A DNA stretch of 64,000 nucleotides from Hirudinaria manillensis (taxonomy: Eukaryota > Annelida > Clitellata > Hirudinida > Hirudinidae), in assembly GCA_034509925.1 (NCBI GenBank), contig CM067526.1:5909001-5973000 (forward strand). Reading direction: 5' to 3'. The notes under the pieces are model-generated. The model was not told where the DNA came from. It made no database searches and saw only the letters and a list, made by a program, of their open reading frames with translations. Both the position numbers and the translations under genes were made by a program. Below are positions 24,765-37,500 of the stretch, piece after piece (position 1 is the first letter of the stretch; every line of letters starts with the position of its first letter).

Positions 24765-25125
24765 ACTAGTGGTGTCCAGCCACGCGTTGCTGTGGCTCAA
24801 TCTGATTAATTTTATAAAAAAGAAATTTTCAAATATGTTTATTTTTACAATTTCACAATGCTTGAGTTATTACGTTATTTTAAGCTTTTCAATGTCTCGC
24901 TAAAGTTTCTTTACATAGATTAGGCCGTGACGTCGTCGTTGCAAGATGGCCGGATTTGCGAAAAAAGCGTATTTTTACATGATGTAGTTGTGGCACATAT
25001 ATATATACAAACACTACCCTGATCAAGCACTATGTTGTATCAAAATTTCAAAGCAATTGGTCAAGTACTTTCAGAGAACATTTGCATGTTACAAACACAC
25101 ATTGCATTTTTATTTATATAGATTG
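24765..25125 (+). repeat. Probable dispersed element 3' end (RTE-like LINE or SINE tail)
   Basis: The stretch runs from GTGTCCAGCCACGCGTTGC to TTTTATTTATATAGAT. It contains the phrase CAAAATTTCAAAGCAATTGG, a short poly-purine-poor body and runs such as ACAAACACACATTGCATTT. Tails of this style are common at the 3' ends of RTE-type non-LTR elements and their SINEs in invertebrates. No coding remains are visible, and copy number cannot be checked from this window. Confidence 0.35.
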
Positions 25126-25319
25126 ACTATTTAACTTATATTACAACTTATATCGTTCAGCTTGAATCATCAGTCCACGATTTTTATTACTCAGGGTAAA
25201 TTTATTCATTGCGCCGCTAATTTAATTAATATAAACGGTGAAAAAAGCGTTTGAGAACATTCTAAAGATTCGCTGAGGAGGAAGAGATGTTAGGTGAAGA
25301 GGAACTGCTATTTAAATTA

Positions 25320-25560
25320 ACGACCCAGCTAGCACACCCCGGAGGGGCCCGCCCATCGAGGGTTTCCCAGCCCGGAACCCGTGCGGGCATATTCGAGAGT
25401 CCCGCTTAGGTTTTGTCCGCGGGGGACGCAAGGGACTCGTGCCAGCAGGCTGCCCGGCTATTAAGCTCGGGTTGCCCTGCGAAATCCCGGCCTTCAGTTG
25501 AGGGTTTCCCAGCCATTATAGATGGGCTACCCAGCCTTATTCTCGGATCGACCGTACCCA
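25320..25560. other. GC-rich island with an internal duplicated 15-mer
   Basis: About 240 bp that is much richer in G+C than its surroundings. GAGGGTTTCCCAGCC occurs at 25358-25372 and again at 25500-25514, with a variant CTACCCAGCC near 25529. It does not read as a conserved protein in any frame and does not fold by eye into a tRNA cloverleaf. It could be part of a repeat family, a structured RNA or foreign DNA. Confidence 0.4.
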
Positions 25561-26970
25561 ACCCACCACAAGTATCAACTAAAGAACTATGCGTTTAAAA
25601 TATTTATTTACACAAATCGTTCATTCATCGACACTTTCGACTTCCAGCTCCTCTATCTTTTGCATTCCCAAACCATTTGCAAAGCCCATTCTCCAAATCT
25701 TGGGTGGTGGACGTTGATGTATTTGGATTCTTCTTCACTTCACCTGACTAGGATAAGTAGCATATGGTTCAAAGCTATAAAACGTATGACATTAAAGCCA
25801 TTCGACTAACCAAGCCACTGCCCCATGAGGCTAAATAATCGGGCCACATCCTCAGTCATAAGCTGCTTCGATTATCTTTTTTATTGTTGTATCTAGGTCA
25901 AGTGACAAGCTAAAGCCTCAAGTTAAAATTACATAAGGATTTAATGCAATAAAATCCAAATCTTAATCATGTAATTTCGATAACAGTTGGGCTGTATTCT
26001 CCACAAAAACGCTTCAATATTCATTTTCCATAAAATATGAGGCTCGAATTGATCGAACTGTAATTTTATTTCTGCATTGAAAATGGTTTCCAGGTGTTAT
26101 AGAAAATCAAAATATTACGGATGCTAAATAAATCAAAATATTAATTTTTATGGGCGCTAAGGTTTCACTGCATTTTTATCCTCCATCCAAATGTGACCCC
26201 CTGCTGATCCCAAGTCATCAACCTCAACTAAATGCTTATTGATAATCTTAAAAGCAACCAACTCAATTTAATGAGATTCTCAATGAGAGAACATTTAACG
26301 TAAAGAACAGGATCCAAAGGCCCGCAGGTTTTTTTTTACAGCTAATAGATGTTGACTTCATAGTAATAAAAACCTATCCAATCAATCAAGTGGCTTGCTA
26401 TAGCTTTTCAGAGTAATTTGTTTCCAATAAAAACTTGTACAGCTATGAAAACAGGCATTGACTCCAAAGTAGGAACTAAAAAATGATTGGAATATGGCCT
26501 CAACAAATCTGGATGAAAAGAGCAAGACATCTTTCCTGGATACTTTAATATTGGATTTCAGGAATTAGTTACTGATATAAAACACTAGAAAATCTTTAAA
26601 AATGACAATAAGCATTAATGAACTCAATAAATATTACAAATGTAATGCTTTTCTTAACATTCAAGAGGGTCTCAAAGAAATCTAACTTGATCAAACTATT
26701 GTATTCAGACTAAAAGAGAAACTATTAAATTTATATCCATCTTGTAGTAACCATGATTAATTTATGACTTCAAAATCCATGGAACAAGAATTGAATATTG
26801 AAGATCCTGAAAAGTGCTTCATAAACGTACGTCACTAGGAATTTGTTGAATATGATTTTAGTTAACTTGGTTTTAATATTTAATATATTTGAAAAATGCT
26901 AGACGTTCAATCGAAGCTAATATTTAACCCATTTATTAATAAATTATTTGTCAAAAATAATGTTCAGTTC
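25561..26970. other. Non-coding spacer
   Basis: AT-rich. Contains the 3' flank of the MRPS17 gene. Plus-strand open frame near 25522-25809 is low in known features and not called. Confidence 0.4.
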
Positions 26971-27547
26971 TCAATTCAAGTTTCGGTTTTCCTCATCAAT
27001 ATATTCAATGCCTCTGCATCTTCTGCCTGTTATGGGTTCAACAATACTACCAGCATTGAAAATAATATCCTTTAACTGATGTGAAATTTCAACTCTGGGT
27101 TTTGTTTCCAACTGCTGCACCATTACTAGATCCCCAACTTTTGTCTTCATCTCTGGATCTGATGTCCAGTATTCTTGTGCCGAATTGATGTACTGTTAAA
27201 AATGAGTCCTCTTCAAAATTATTGCAATCGTAATAAGTAGCTCGTTTGAGTGTAAACCATGCAAATTACAAGATATTTAAGCCCACTTGTCTGTCAAACC
27301 AACTCAATGAAAATGGGTACTTTAAGGGCAAAATATTATAGTTATTAATCCAGGCACGGAGATAAAAAAAAGGGTCTAAGCACGTTGATAACTCTTATCA
27401 TTCAATCGAAGCAAAGTTGAAATTTATTCTAACCACATTAGTGTTGACGTCAAGCTTCATATGTATTACGCTAACTTTCGCAGCTTTCCATAACTCATTA
27501 ACTTTGAGCACCTTCCCGACGACCGCCTGACCTACCACTTTAGCCAT
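26971..27547 (-). CDS. MRPS17: Mitochondrial small-subunit ribosomal protein S17 (uS17m)
   Basis: Two exons on the minus strand, 27434-27547 and 26971-27192, joined in phase 0, encode 111 residues. The first exon has GKVLKVNELWKAAKVSV, matching the OB-fold start of S17 (GKV...KTAKV). The second carries TKVGDLVMVQQ, as in the S17 VGD motif, then HQLKDIIFNAGSIVEPITG, which is strongly like animal MRPS17. The C-terminus is shorter than in mammals (about 130 residues). It should be nuclear-encoded and imported to bind 12S rRNA in the mitochondrial 28S subunit. It lies head to head with ITPR, 1.0 kb apart. Confidence 0.9.
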
Positions 27548-28552
27548 GTTTACTGAAATAATAACAAGTAAACCTCGAATATTACCTCCGGAACTTTTAA
27601 GACATGTGTTTTAAATTTATGTTAATAAACAATGGAAAATACATATTTTATAATTTATAAAATAATTTAAAAAATAAGTAATGCTTAAAAAATGCGTGAT
27701 GTTTAAAAATAAAATTAATTAATAAACTTTACAATAAACGGTTATATTGAAATTTTTTAAGTTATAAAATATACATTCAGTTTTAGAAAAGTGCTGAAGT
27801 GATGATATTTTTTTAATACAACTCTTACTATACGGTGTTAGCAGAAGAGAACTGACAAGAGTGTCGCAGACAAGGAGTTTCGTTTGATTACGCTGTTTGG
27901 ATTCCGTATTCAGTTCAAGTCCTGATTTTCAAGTCAAATAATTTGGAATTAATAGATCATCAGAAGGATAGTCCTTAGCTATAAAAAGCAAGGCTCCAAA
28001 TCTTGAACATTTTGCCATCTATGATTGTCTTTGCAGTTGCATTTAACAAGGTTGTACTATATAAGTTTTATATTATTTAATATGTTTGGTGTTTATGCTT
28101 GCACAAAATAATAACTTTCGATATTCGTTTGCGCATCATTATTGAATTAAATGATATATATTTCACTTGCAAGCATAATTATTAAAAGCTAATTAAAGCA
28201 TATTAATTGTTAATCATGCTTGCACGTCTTGTGCATTTGACGTTTAGAAACTTCCACTGTTTCTTTAGCATAGTTTTCTCTAGAGGATTAATTTACTTTA
28301 CCCTAAATAAATTCAAATTTGGCTGAAAAATATTTTTGAAGCTCTAGTCATTTCTCCTTATTATTGTTTGACTTGGTCAATCTTAGTCATTTTCTGTTTT
28401 GGTGCTTTTGTAATTATGAGTATTAGCTGAACTGAGATTTCTAATTTGATAAGTATTTCTAAAAATGAAATATTGAAATTATATAACATTAGAATGGTGA
28501 ATGTTTGAATACAGATTAGATTTACTGAGCTTGATAAAGACAAACTGATGTC
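27548..28552. promoter_or_regulatory. Divergent intergenic region between MRPS17 and ITPR
   Basis: One kilobase between two start codons pointing away from each other, so it should hold both promoters and 5' UTRs. It is AT-rich. The motif ATGCTTGCAC appears at about 28096 and 28215 and, in reverse, near 28170. No TATA or initiator could be assigned. Confidence 0.4.
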
Positions 28553-31500
28553 ATGGCAGACTCATCATCATACATTCTTCACATGGGTGATATAGTTTCA
28601 CTGTATGCAGAAGGAAATGTTTCAGGATTTATTTCGACCTTGGGGTAAACATTTGTTCTATATGTTGAGGCCCCAAAATTTTGTTGTTAGTGTTGTGAAT
28701 GAAAATAAAAGAGTCTTTAGTTATTGGAGTGCTCATATTGCTCATTTATAGAAATTTATAATTCACACTGATGTTTTAGAATGAATTGTTTTATGCTGGT
28801 GAAAACATGTTTAAAGCTAAGATGTACTTTTTTGTGTCAACAAGTGAAATGGAGATTTTGTTTGAATTATTTGCTAATTGTAATAATAAATATGGAATGT
28901 GAATGATGTGTATTTGGCAGATTGGTGGATGACAGATGTGTTGTACAACCTGAAGCAGGAGACTTGAACAATCCTCCAAAGAAATTCAGAGGTAAAATGT
29001 TTTGCCAAATTGCAAGATTTTCCAAATGGCAAATTACTTTATTAATGTGTTTGATGGTAGTGGCAGCAGCCATTCAGCACTGTGTTTGCAACCCATCCTG
29101 CATCATTGGGGAGCACTTTGGGATTGGGGTTATATAAATTGAAGATTGATTATGAAGTGCACTTGCAACCTATGGGGATGCATAAGATATTCAGAAGATT
29201 GGATAAAAAAAAAAAGAATGAACTTAATTTATAATCTTAATTCAGTTCATTGCTTGAGTTGAGTTTTTAACATGTGGAGTTTCATTTCTTTTTGCCAAGA
29301 GTGCAATATGATTTGAATTTGCTGATTTATTGATTTTATGATGGATGCTGTCGATTATGATGATGTCAATGAAGCCGAAGGTGATTATGCTGTGTGGGAA
29401 GTGACTTGAGTTTACTAATATTGATTTGCATTAGTAATTTTGTGAAAAATAGTAAATGTCTGTTAGTGGTGCATTAGCATTATAATTTGCAACACCACCA
29501 TCATCATCATCATCATCATTTTTGTCATCAACGATGCATTCAAATTGAGTTTTCCACTTTTGTAGCTCTGATTTTAATAGACACCATCCAACCTTTCATC
29601 ACCTGTTGCTTCAGACACACACGATCCATTTAAGAGGAAAATGGCTTTTAGAACAAAATTTACAGAATTAACTTTTTATACTGTTTGGTGTGCTTGACAT
29701 CTCAGATGGTTTTGTTGTTGCTAACCATCTGCTAAAAGGCATCAAGTTCAAAACCCAAACTGTTAGAGATGAGTGCCCTCATGGAGGAGCACCATATAAA
29801 TGGTTGCAGCCAATTATTTATTTTATTACATTCTGGTAAATAATTTTTTGATTCAAGAGGATTCATGGATTTTTTTAAGGACCAAAAAATAAATATGCCA
29901 ATAGACATAATCTTTATTCCAATTGATTTGCTTTAATTTGCCTTGTTCTGATCGAGTTGTAATGCTACACCATTGTTTAAGCTGTTGTAATGCTATTGTA
30001 ACTGTTACATTTTGATAAAGATTGCCTCTTCAAGATATGCCCAACCAATAGATATTCAGCTCAGAAACAGTTTTGGAAGGCAACCAAGCAGAATAGCAGT
30101 AACCTTTCGAATGTTGCCACAGATGTTTCCCTTCTAAAGAAACTCAGTGTAATATCTGCAATTCACATTATATCATCTAACAAGATTATTTACACATTCT
30201 CTAACTAATTAGTAGCTACATGTAATGATTAGACTTTGAATTTATGTTAAAATAAAATCCGTAGAATGCGGCAGAGCAAGAAAAAAAGCAGAACGAAGCA
30301 GAGTACAAAAAATCTCTTGGCATGCCAATAACTTATGGGAATAGCATACAGGTTTGGTGATGTTAACAGTGTTAACTAAAATGTTACTACTTTCTTTACC
30401 TCAACATCTGCAACCAATGATGAACATCCTCCTGATATTCTCACAACAGTTATTGCACCTCAAGAGCAATAAGTTCTTAACTGTAAATAAGAGGCTTCCA
30501 GCTCAGTTGGAAAAGAATGCCATGAGAGTGACTCTGGATATGGCTGGAAATGAAGGATCGTGGCTTACCATTCTTCCCTATTATAAGCTTCGCTCACCTG
30601 GAGACAAGGTTAATGGTTTTAGGTTAAAAAGTTTATATTTTACTAATGTTTTATTCTTATCAAGGTCATGGTCGGAGATAAAGTGATATTGAGTTCGGTC
30701 AACTCTACGCAACCCCTTCATGCCAGCAATCTGGATCTTCCTGACAATCCAGGATGCAAGGAGGTGGATGTCGATGTTCATGTTGATAATGTTTTTGACG
30801 GAAAAGAGACTCGCAGGCCGTGTTAATTATTGTCGGAGTCAATTTTTATGCAACTAAACGATTGACGCAATGTTGGCAACAAATTTAACAACATATTGGA
30901 TCACTTCAGGTCAATTCAGTCAACTCAAACACGTGTTGGAAGATCAATCTTTTTATGGATTTTCACGAAAACATGGACACAGTTCTCAAAGGAGTTAGTA
31001 TTGTGGTTTGAGTGGCATTAATTTTTATTATTATTATTATTATTATTCTTTTTTGGAAGTTTCCAGATTTATTATTATTTATTTATTTATTATTGTGTCA
31101 TATATCTTTATTTGGATCCATGTTTGCTATAGTCTTTATGATTGTAATTGCTTCAACTAAGCATATTCATGATTCTAAATGCTGAATAATGAATCGAGGG
31201 TTGTTTACAGGGGGATGTTGTGAGACTTTTTCATGCAGAACAAGAGAAGTTTTTGACCGGAGACGAGTACAGGAAGAAGCATTACGTTTTTCTCAGGGCG
31301 ACCGGGAGGACTTCTGCCACGGCTGCTACGAGTTCCAATGCCCTCTGGGAAGCTGAGGTGCATTTGCTGAAGGCTTTTTCAAATTAGATCGATGCTCGGT
31401 TAATTGCCTAAAGTTTTAATCAAGCGTTATCCATGAATTAATTAATTAATTTGCCACGATTGAAATCGTCGTCTCGATCTTCGACAAGGTGGTCCACCAC

Positions 31501-34500
31501 GACCCGTGCAGAGGAGGAGCGGGTCACTGGAACAGCCTGTTCCGGTTCAAGCATTTGGCTTCTGGACATTATTTGGCGGCCGAGGTGATCGAAATCGTTA
31601 ACCGAACAATTCGAGCTTCCTCCGGTTCTAACGAGACGACTTGCAGGTCGACGGCGACACGACCAACGACCCGACGAGGACCAAGCTTCGAGGAAACCCC
31701 TCTTCGCCCGTCTACAGCCTCGTGTCGGTGCCCCACGGTCACGACATCGCCTCCATCTTCGAACTCGATCCGACCACCATGACCACCGAGTCGACGGTTC
31801 CGAGGTCTGTGTTTTGTAGGATTTTTGAATTGGATTTCTGCTATCGTCATTTTTCATCATCGTGTTGTTGTGCAGTGCAGATAATCTCCATGTGGCTGAC
31901 TTAGTATAAAGCATAATAATGGATATATGTTTTTAAAGTATTTTACTTTGTCTTAATGTGATAAGATTTTGGAAACTTGCTATAATGATTGGTGAATGAT
32001 TTCTATCAGGATCTCTGGTGTAGTATAATACAATTTATTGGCAATATTTTCAAACAATTCAATGTAATAAATTAATTAAACTAAAATTGATAAAAAGTCT
32101 GTCAATCACTTTGTCACGTGACAACGACGAGCCCCTCCCACCCGCAGGTCGTCTTTCGTTCGCTTGCGCCATCTATGCACCGGCACTTGGGTGCACAGCA
32201 CCAGTCTCCCCATAGATAAGGAGAATGACAAGCCAATCATGAGCAAGGTGGGAATGGTTACTAAGAGAGGTGACCATTGGGAAGGCTAATGCATGGATGT
32301 TGTTGTCCAATGCTTGATCTTTGGGTGTTTGGATTGCCTTTTGAGTTTTTTGTTTCACAGATTGTTGTTGTTATTGTTTTGAATAACTGCCTAAAGTTAC
32401 CTTTGTTTATTTTTGACGTTTGCCACAATTAATATTTTCTTTGGCATGTTCATCCTTATGCAAATTCAGTTTAGATTTTTTTCAGTTTTTCTTAGGTTTT
32501 ACTTTATTATTCCAGACATTAATATTTTTGAATTTAACAAAGAAAATCACAACATTTGAGCACTCATACATTCAGGAATCAGTGCATCCACACCAGACAG
32601 AACAAATAGTAATAAATTAAAATATAATGGAATAGATCATCCACTGATGTTGTTTATGTCTGTTGTTATGTGACTGGATGATTAGGATGATTAGGGCTTT
32701 TCAACTATGCCACAATCAGGTTGATGTGAATGATGATAATTTTTAAGATTGTTTACAATTGCCATTCCATTGTTAAACAAACTGAGAACATTTTGTAATT
32801 CAACATTTAACATTTCCATTTACTCATTAGGAATATTGGAAAAACTAAGGCAAAAAAAACCTGAATTTCAGACAAATTAGAAATAATTTCATATTTAAAT
32901 ATTCATGTATAAATAGCCCACACATAATCTTTAAAATTACCATTATCTAATAAGGATACAAGACAGATGTTGCATAATAGTCCTCCTGATTACTAGTGCA
33001 GATTGGTTTAGACTTTGCATTTGATGAGTCATAACGGACCAATAATAGATATTTAATTTAATGGTAAATAATGCTAATTAACACTTTCTTGTTGAGTGGA
33101 AGGAGTAAACAACAAAATAATGAGTTCTTGTGTCTAGAAAAGCAATTTGGTCATTGCTTATTGATGCTTTATGAACATAAATATTTCATGTAATTATTTT
33201 GTTTCTCCATTTGGAACGTTGCCTTCGATGATGTTTGTCTTACCTGCAGTTTATAAGCCTGCATCTCAAGAGCATTATTAGTTAAAGTGTTACTATTATT
33301 ATTATTATTATTATTTATGCATTTGGTCTTATCAGTGCAACTGGGCTAGCACAAGAGTTTTAATAGAGGTATATTTATTATCATTGCAAGTTACTATTTC
33401 CTACTTGATCATTATCATGTTAACTCTGTGCATCTCTATGCATTTGTGCTCAAATTCTTTGTTTACTTTGCAGAACAGCAAATATCTTTACATGCAAAGC
33501 ATATTTATTTTGGGACTGAAGCTAGACCAAGATTTAAACTATTATGACAGCAGTGGTGGCAAATTATGCTAGTGATAATTAGTGCTAGAGAGCTTTATTA
33601 ATAGAAATATTTGTGAATCACCATAGCAATTAGGATTAAGGAGCCAGGAAGTCCTTGTTGCCATGGTATCTTTATCCTATGAATCTTTTATTTAGTTAAT
33701 CTGTTACTTCAAAGCAAAGAAAAAAAAAAGATTATATGATCATCATTAAAAGCATTGGAGCCAACTTTGTTATTCTCAATTTTCTTTATTAATTCAATCT
33801 TTCCATCTCTTCCGACCGTTTGCCCGAACGCGCAGCACGGCGTTTGTGCGTCTCCTCCACATGTGCACAGACACTTGGGTCCACAGCACCTCGCTCCCCA
33901 TCGATGCCTCCGAGGACCGACCGATCATGTTTAAGGTGGGAATTTTAATTTAAGAACATCTTTACTTAATAAGCAATAGGTTTTCATGGAAGGTATAACT
34001 TATCACATAAATGGAATCACCTATAACAACTTAACTTGTCATATCAGGAAATGCTGCTCTGATTACCTGGTAGTATTGTGATTCTTATTCATTATTATTA
34101 TTATTATTATTTTTTTTTTGCATCGTTCTGTTAAATCAATTAATTCTATGAGTCGGGTTTGAGATGAGATGATGTTTTGTTCATGTTCTGCACGCAATGG
34201 CAATAATGGATTCTAAACAAATGTTTTTTTTTTGTTATAAAGGCACGGATCGTTAGTTGATTTTCAATGTTGTTGGGTGTTGTCCATTTTGGTGTCTTGA
34301 TATTTGCTTCTAGCATCTGCTACTTTCATCTGCATGGCTCGACATATTTCTTGTTTTGAGTAAGACTGATTTTTCCATCCAAGTCGTTGGTGAAATGTCC
34401 AATACATGATCAATATGTTTATTGGTGATTGTTGTGATGCCATTTATTGTCCAATCAGTCAGAAAAAATTAAACCGTTAATTCCCATCTGATGTCGTCAA

Positions 34501-37500
34501 CACCAGGTTGGGTGTGCTTCTATAAAAGAGGATAAAGAAGCATTTGCCATAGTTCCTGTATCACCCCAGGAAGTAAGGGACCTGGACTTTGCTAATGATG
34601 CAAGCAAAGTTCTAGGAAACATTGCCAAGAAGCTTGAGCAAGGATCCATGACTCAGACAGACAGAAGGTAAGATTGAGGGCTGATGAAAATCATAAGACT
34701 TTGATGCTTCATGATTGATTGATGAAAGTTCAGAATAAATTAAACTTTTATTCTTTTTAGAGATTAATTTTCTAATTCAAATATTTTATTAAATGAAACG
34801 TTTTGATGATCTTTTGACGAATATGATGCAGGCTGGTGACGCAACTGTTGACGGACGTCATTTATTTTGTGGCTTACCAAGAAAGCAGCACCTTGGAACC
34901 ATTGGAAGTTGTCATGAATCACAATGACAGGGAAAGATCAAAATTACTGAGAGAACAGAACATACTGAAACAGGTGCTGAAATAGATTGGATGAGCAGGC
35001 CTAATAATTATTTATATTATAAGTATTATATTGTATTTATATTATATTATAATACATTATAATTTTAATTATTTATAACATTTTTATAAATAAATGACTC
35101 TGTTGTGATGTTGTAGCTCTTCAAAATGCTGAAAGCCCCTTTCACAGATTTTGGCCAGGGACCTCAACTGCAGATGGAAGATTTGGCAGACCCAAAGCAT
35201 GCTTCCTTCAAGTACATTTGTCAACTCTGCTACCAGATTCTCAAACTTTCTCAACACGATTACAGAAAAAATCAGGTCATTCATCGGTTAACCTTTGTGT
35301 ACTGAACTTTGGTCCGCAATCAATGAGCTCAGCTCATAATCCTTCAAACAGTAATGCATCCTATAATGACGTTGAAAGAGTGAATGGCTATATAACAACA
35401 TATAAGATGAATTTAATGCATAAGCCTGGTCATATCCCAGTCTGAAATCAGGAAACCAAAAAAAAAAGCATGCAAAAAAATGAATGGAAAAGTTAAAAAA
35501 ACTTCACCTCATCACCTCATCTCCATGATTTGCAGGAGTACATAGCCAAGGAGTTCTCGTTCATGCAGAGGCAGATAGGTTACGATGTCTTTGCAGAGGA
35601 CACCATGACTGCCCTCCTGCACAACAACAGACAACTACTCGAGAAGCACATCACCGCTTCTGAAATTGAAACTTTTGTCAATCTTGTCAGGACCAAGAGG
35701 GATCCTAGGTGCTTAGCAATGACCATGACGATAACATTTGTATTATGTTAATATTTATATATATATATTTTTTTTATCTCATTTAATCAAATGATTATAT
35801 GCAGGTTTTTGGATTATCTGTCAGACTTGTGTGTGTCCAATAACATAGCCATCCCAGTGACCCAAGAACTGATCTGTAAGTCCGTCCTCTCTCCTAGGAA
35901 CGACGACATCCTCATCGAAACTCGTGTCATCAAAAGCAAAGTCAGTTTAAACAAAAAAAAAATCAATCGATCGATCGATTGTAAATCGTGAAGTAATTAT
36001 GATCCGATTTTATAATTTAATCATTTAACGATTAACGACGTCTCCGCTTGCGACAGGAGTCCGAGTACGAAGACGACGATGACGACGACGTCTTCTTGCA
36101 TTGGGAACGTTCGGACTTCAAAGTCCACAAAAGCATCAGGGACATGTCCATGAATCTCAACGACGAGAACAATGCCGAAGATTTTGATTTGCTCAACTAC
36201 TACAGGTGGCTGCTGCTGGTTGTTTGTTTCTTTGTTTGTTTGTGTCGATGTTTGCCATTTAATCGACTGTTTAAACTCAGTTTTTTAAAATTATGTACAA
36301 AAAAAATACCCTAAATTCTTTATGTAAATTGGAAGGTTGAGCAATTCAATAGGTTTAACATTAATTTTAATATTAATTTTAACATTAATTTAAATAATAA
36401 TAATTTTAATTACCAGGCATCAACTCGACCTGTTTTCAAACATGTGCATTGATCGACAATACCTGGCCATCAACCAGCTCTCCAATGTCCTCGACATCGA
36501 CCTTATTTTGAGGTGACAAATGGAATTCTTTTACAAGTTTTAATTTCAATTCAATAATTTTCCAAAGAAACTTTATAAGTAATTTTAAGATTTAAAAGTA
36601 AAATCTAGCAAAAAAGTAAATTACATTACTCTTGGTGACGGTTAACCGTGTTAATTAATGCTGGCCGTCATGTTAGGTGCATGTCGGACGAGGTTCTTCC
36701 GTACGAGTTGAGGGCCTCCTTCTGCAGGCTGATGCTGCACTTGCACGTGGACAGGGACCCGCAGGAAACCACGACGCCCGTCAAGTACGCGCGACTCTGG
36801 TCGGAAATACCTTCGGTCATCTCCATCGAAGAGTGAGTAACTTCAGCAGATTTGCCAGGCCTTGCAATGATTGATTAATGTTATTTATTAATGTGGTTAT
36901 TAGAGGATTATTTCAATAGTAGTTCTCTAGTGGACTGCAACATGTGATTTTAATAAAATTACCTTCGTTTCTAATTTGATTTAGATTTCTTTAGATTCAG
37001 TTTCTGAATCATTTCCAAGTAAATCACTTTAATTTAGTTGATAATGTGTCGACACATTTCATCAATCCTATATATAAAATAAATAAATTAATTAATTGGT
37101 CAAATTTGATTTCAACAAATGTTTTCACAAATGAACTCATATTCTCAAATGATAGATTAATTTGAATATTTTTCTATAAAAACTTCCAATTGTTGGAATA
37201 AATACTAAACAATGCAATATAATTGAAAGGTATGAAAAATCTGAAGAGAAAAACTTGTAGGTTTTAATTCTATTCAATTGGATTGGGACGATGTTTGCTT
37301 GTTGAATGTGCATTTAAGTTGTCCCCGTGCATTTGTTTGTTTAAGTTTCTCTTTGTTCTTCTAAGTAAACGGACGCTGATCTGAGAGATTGTTTCCGTCA
37401 CGAATTGGGAATTAAAATCGATTTGAAATCAAATCTGAAATTGAAGGCAATAATTACTTTATAATCTATAATACGTGCTTCATTTCTGGAATTTGTAGAA

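Larger units (their letters stand above)
28553..36205 (+). other. ITPR: ITPR exons 1-17: suppressor, MIR and IP3-binding core
   Basis: Exons: 28553-28644, 28921-28991, 30021-30148, 30265-30351, 30450-30608, 30665-30763, 30910-30993, 31211-31357, 31489-31584, 31647-31804, 11a 32148-32247 or 11b 33836-33935, 34507-34667, 34832-34973, 35117-35275, 35536-35708, 35805-35940, 36057-36205. The first five or so exons form the suppressor beta-trefoil ([36 protein letters not shown]). Exons 6-11 form the second beta-trefoil with MIR repeats. Exons 12-17 begin the armadillo-like half of the IP3-binding core. Exon 17 has an acidic EYEDDDDDD loop where vertebrate receptors also vary. Confidence 0.93.

Noticed and set aside
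25320..25560. GC-rich block as a tRNA, 5S or snRNA gene
   Set aside because: No cloverleaf, A/B box pair or snRNA motifs could be aligned by eye.
28092..28230. ATGCTTGCAC inverted/direct copies as a MITE
   Set aside because: Only short 10-11-base matches with no clear terminal inverted repeat or target-site duplication.
31438..31914. Long antisense frames opposite ITPR exons 9-10
   Set aside because: Shadow frames of GC-rich ITPR exons; the sense reading matches ITPR residue by residue.
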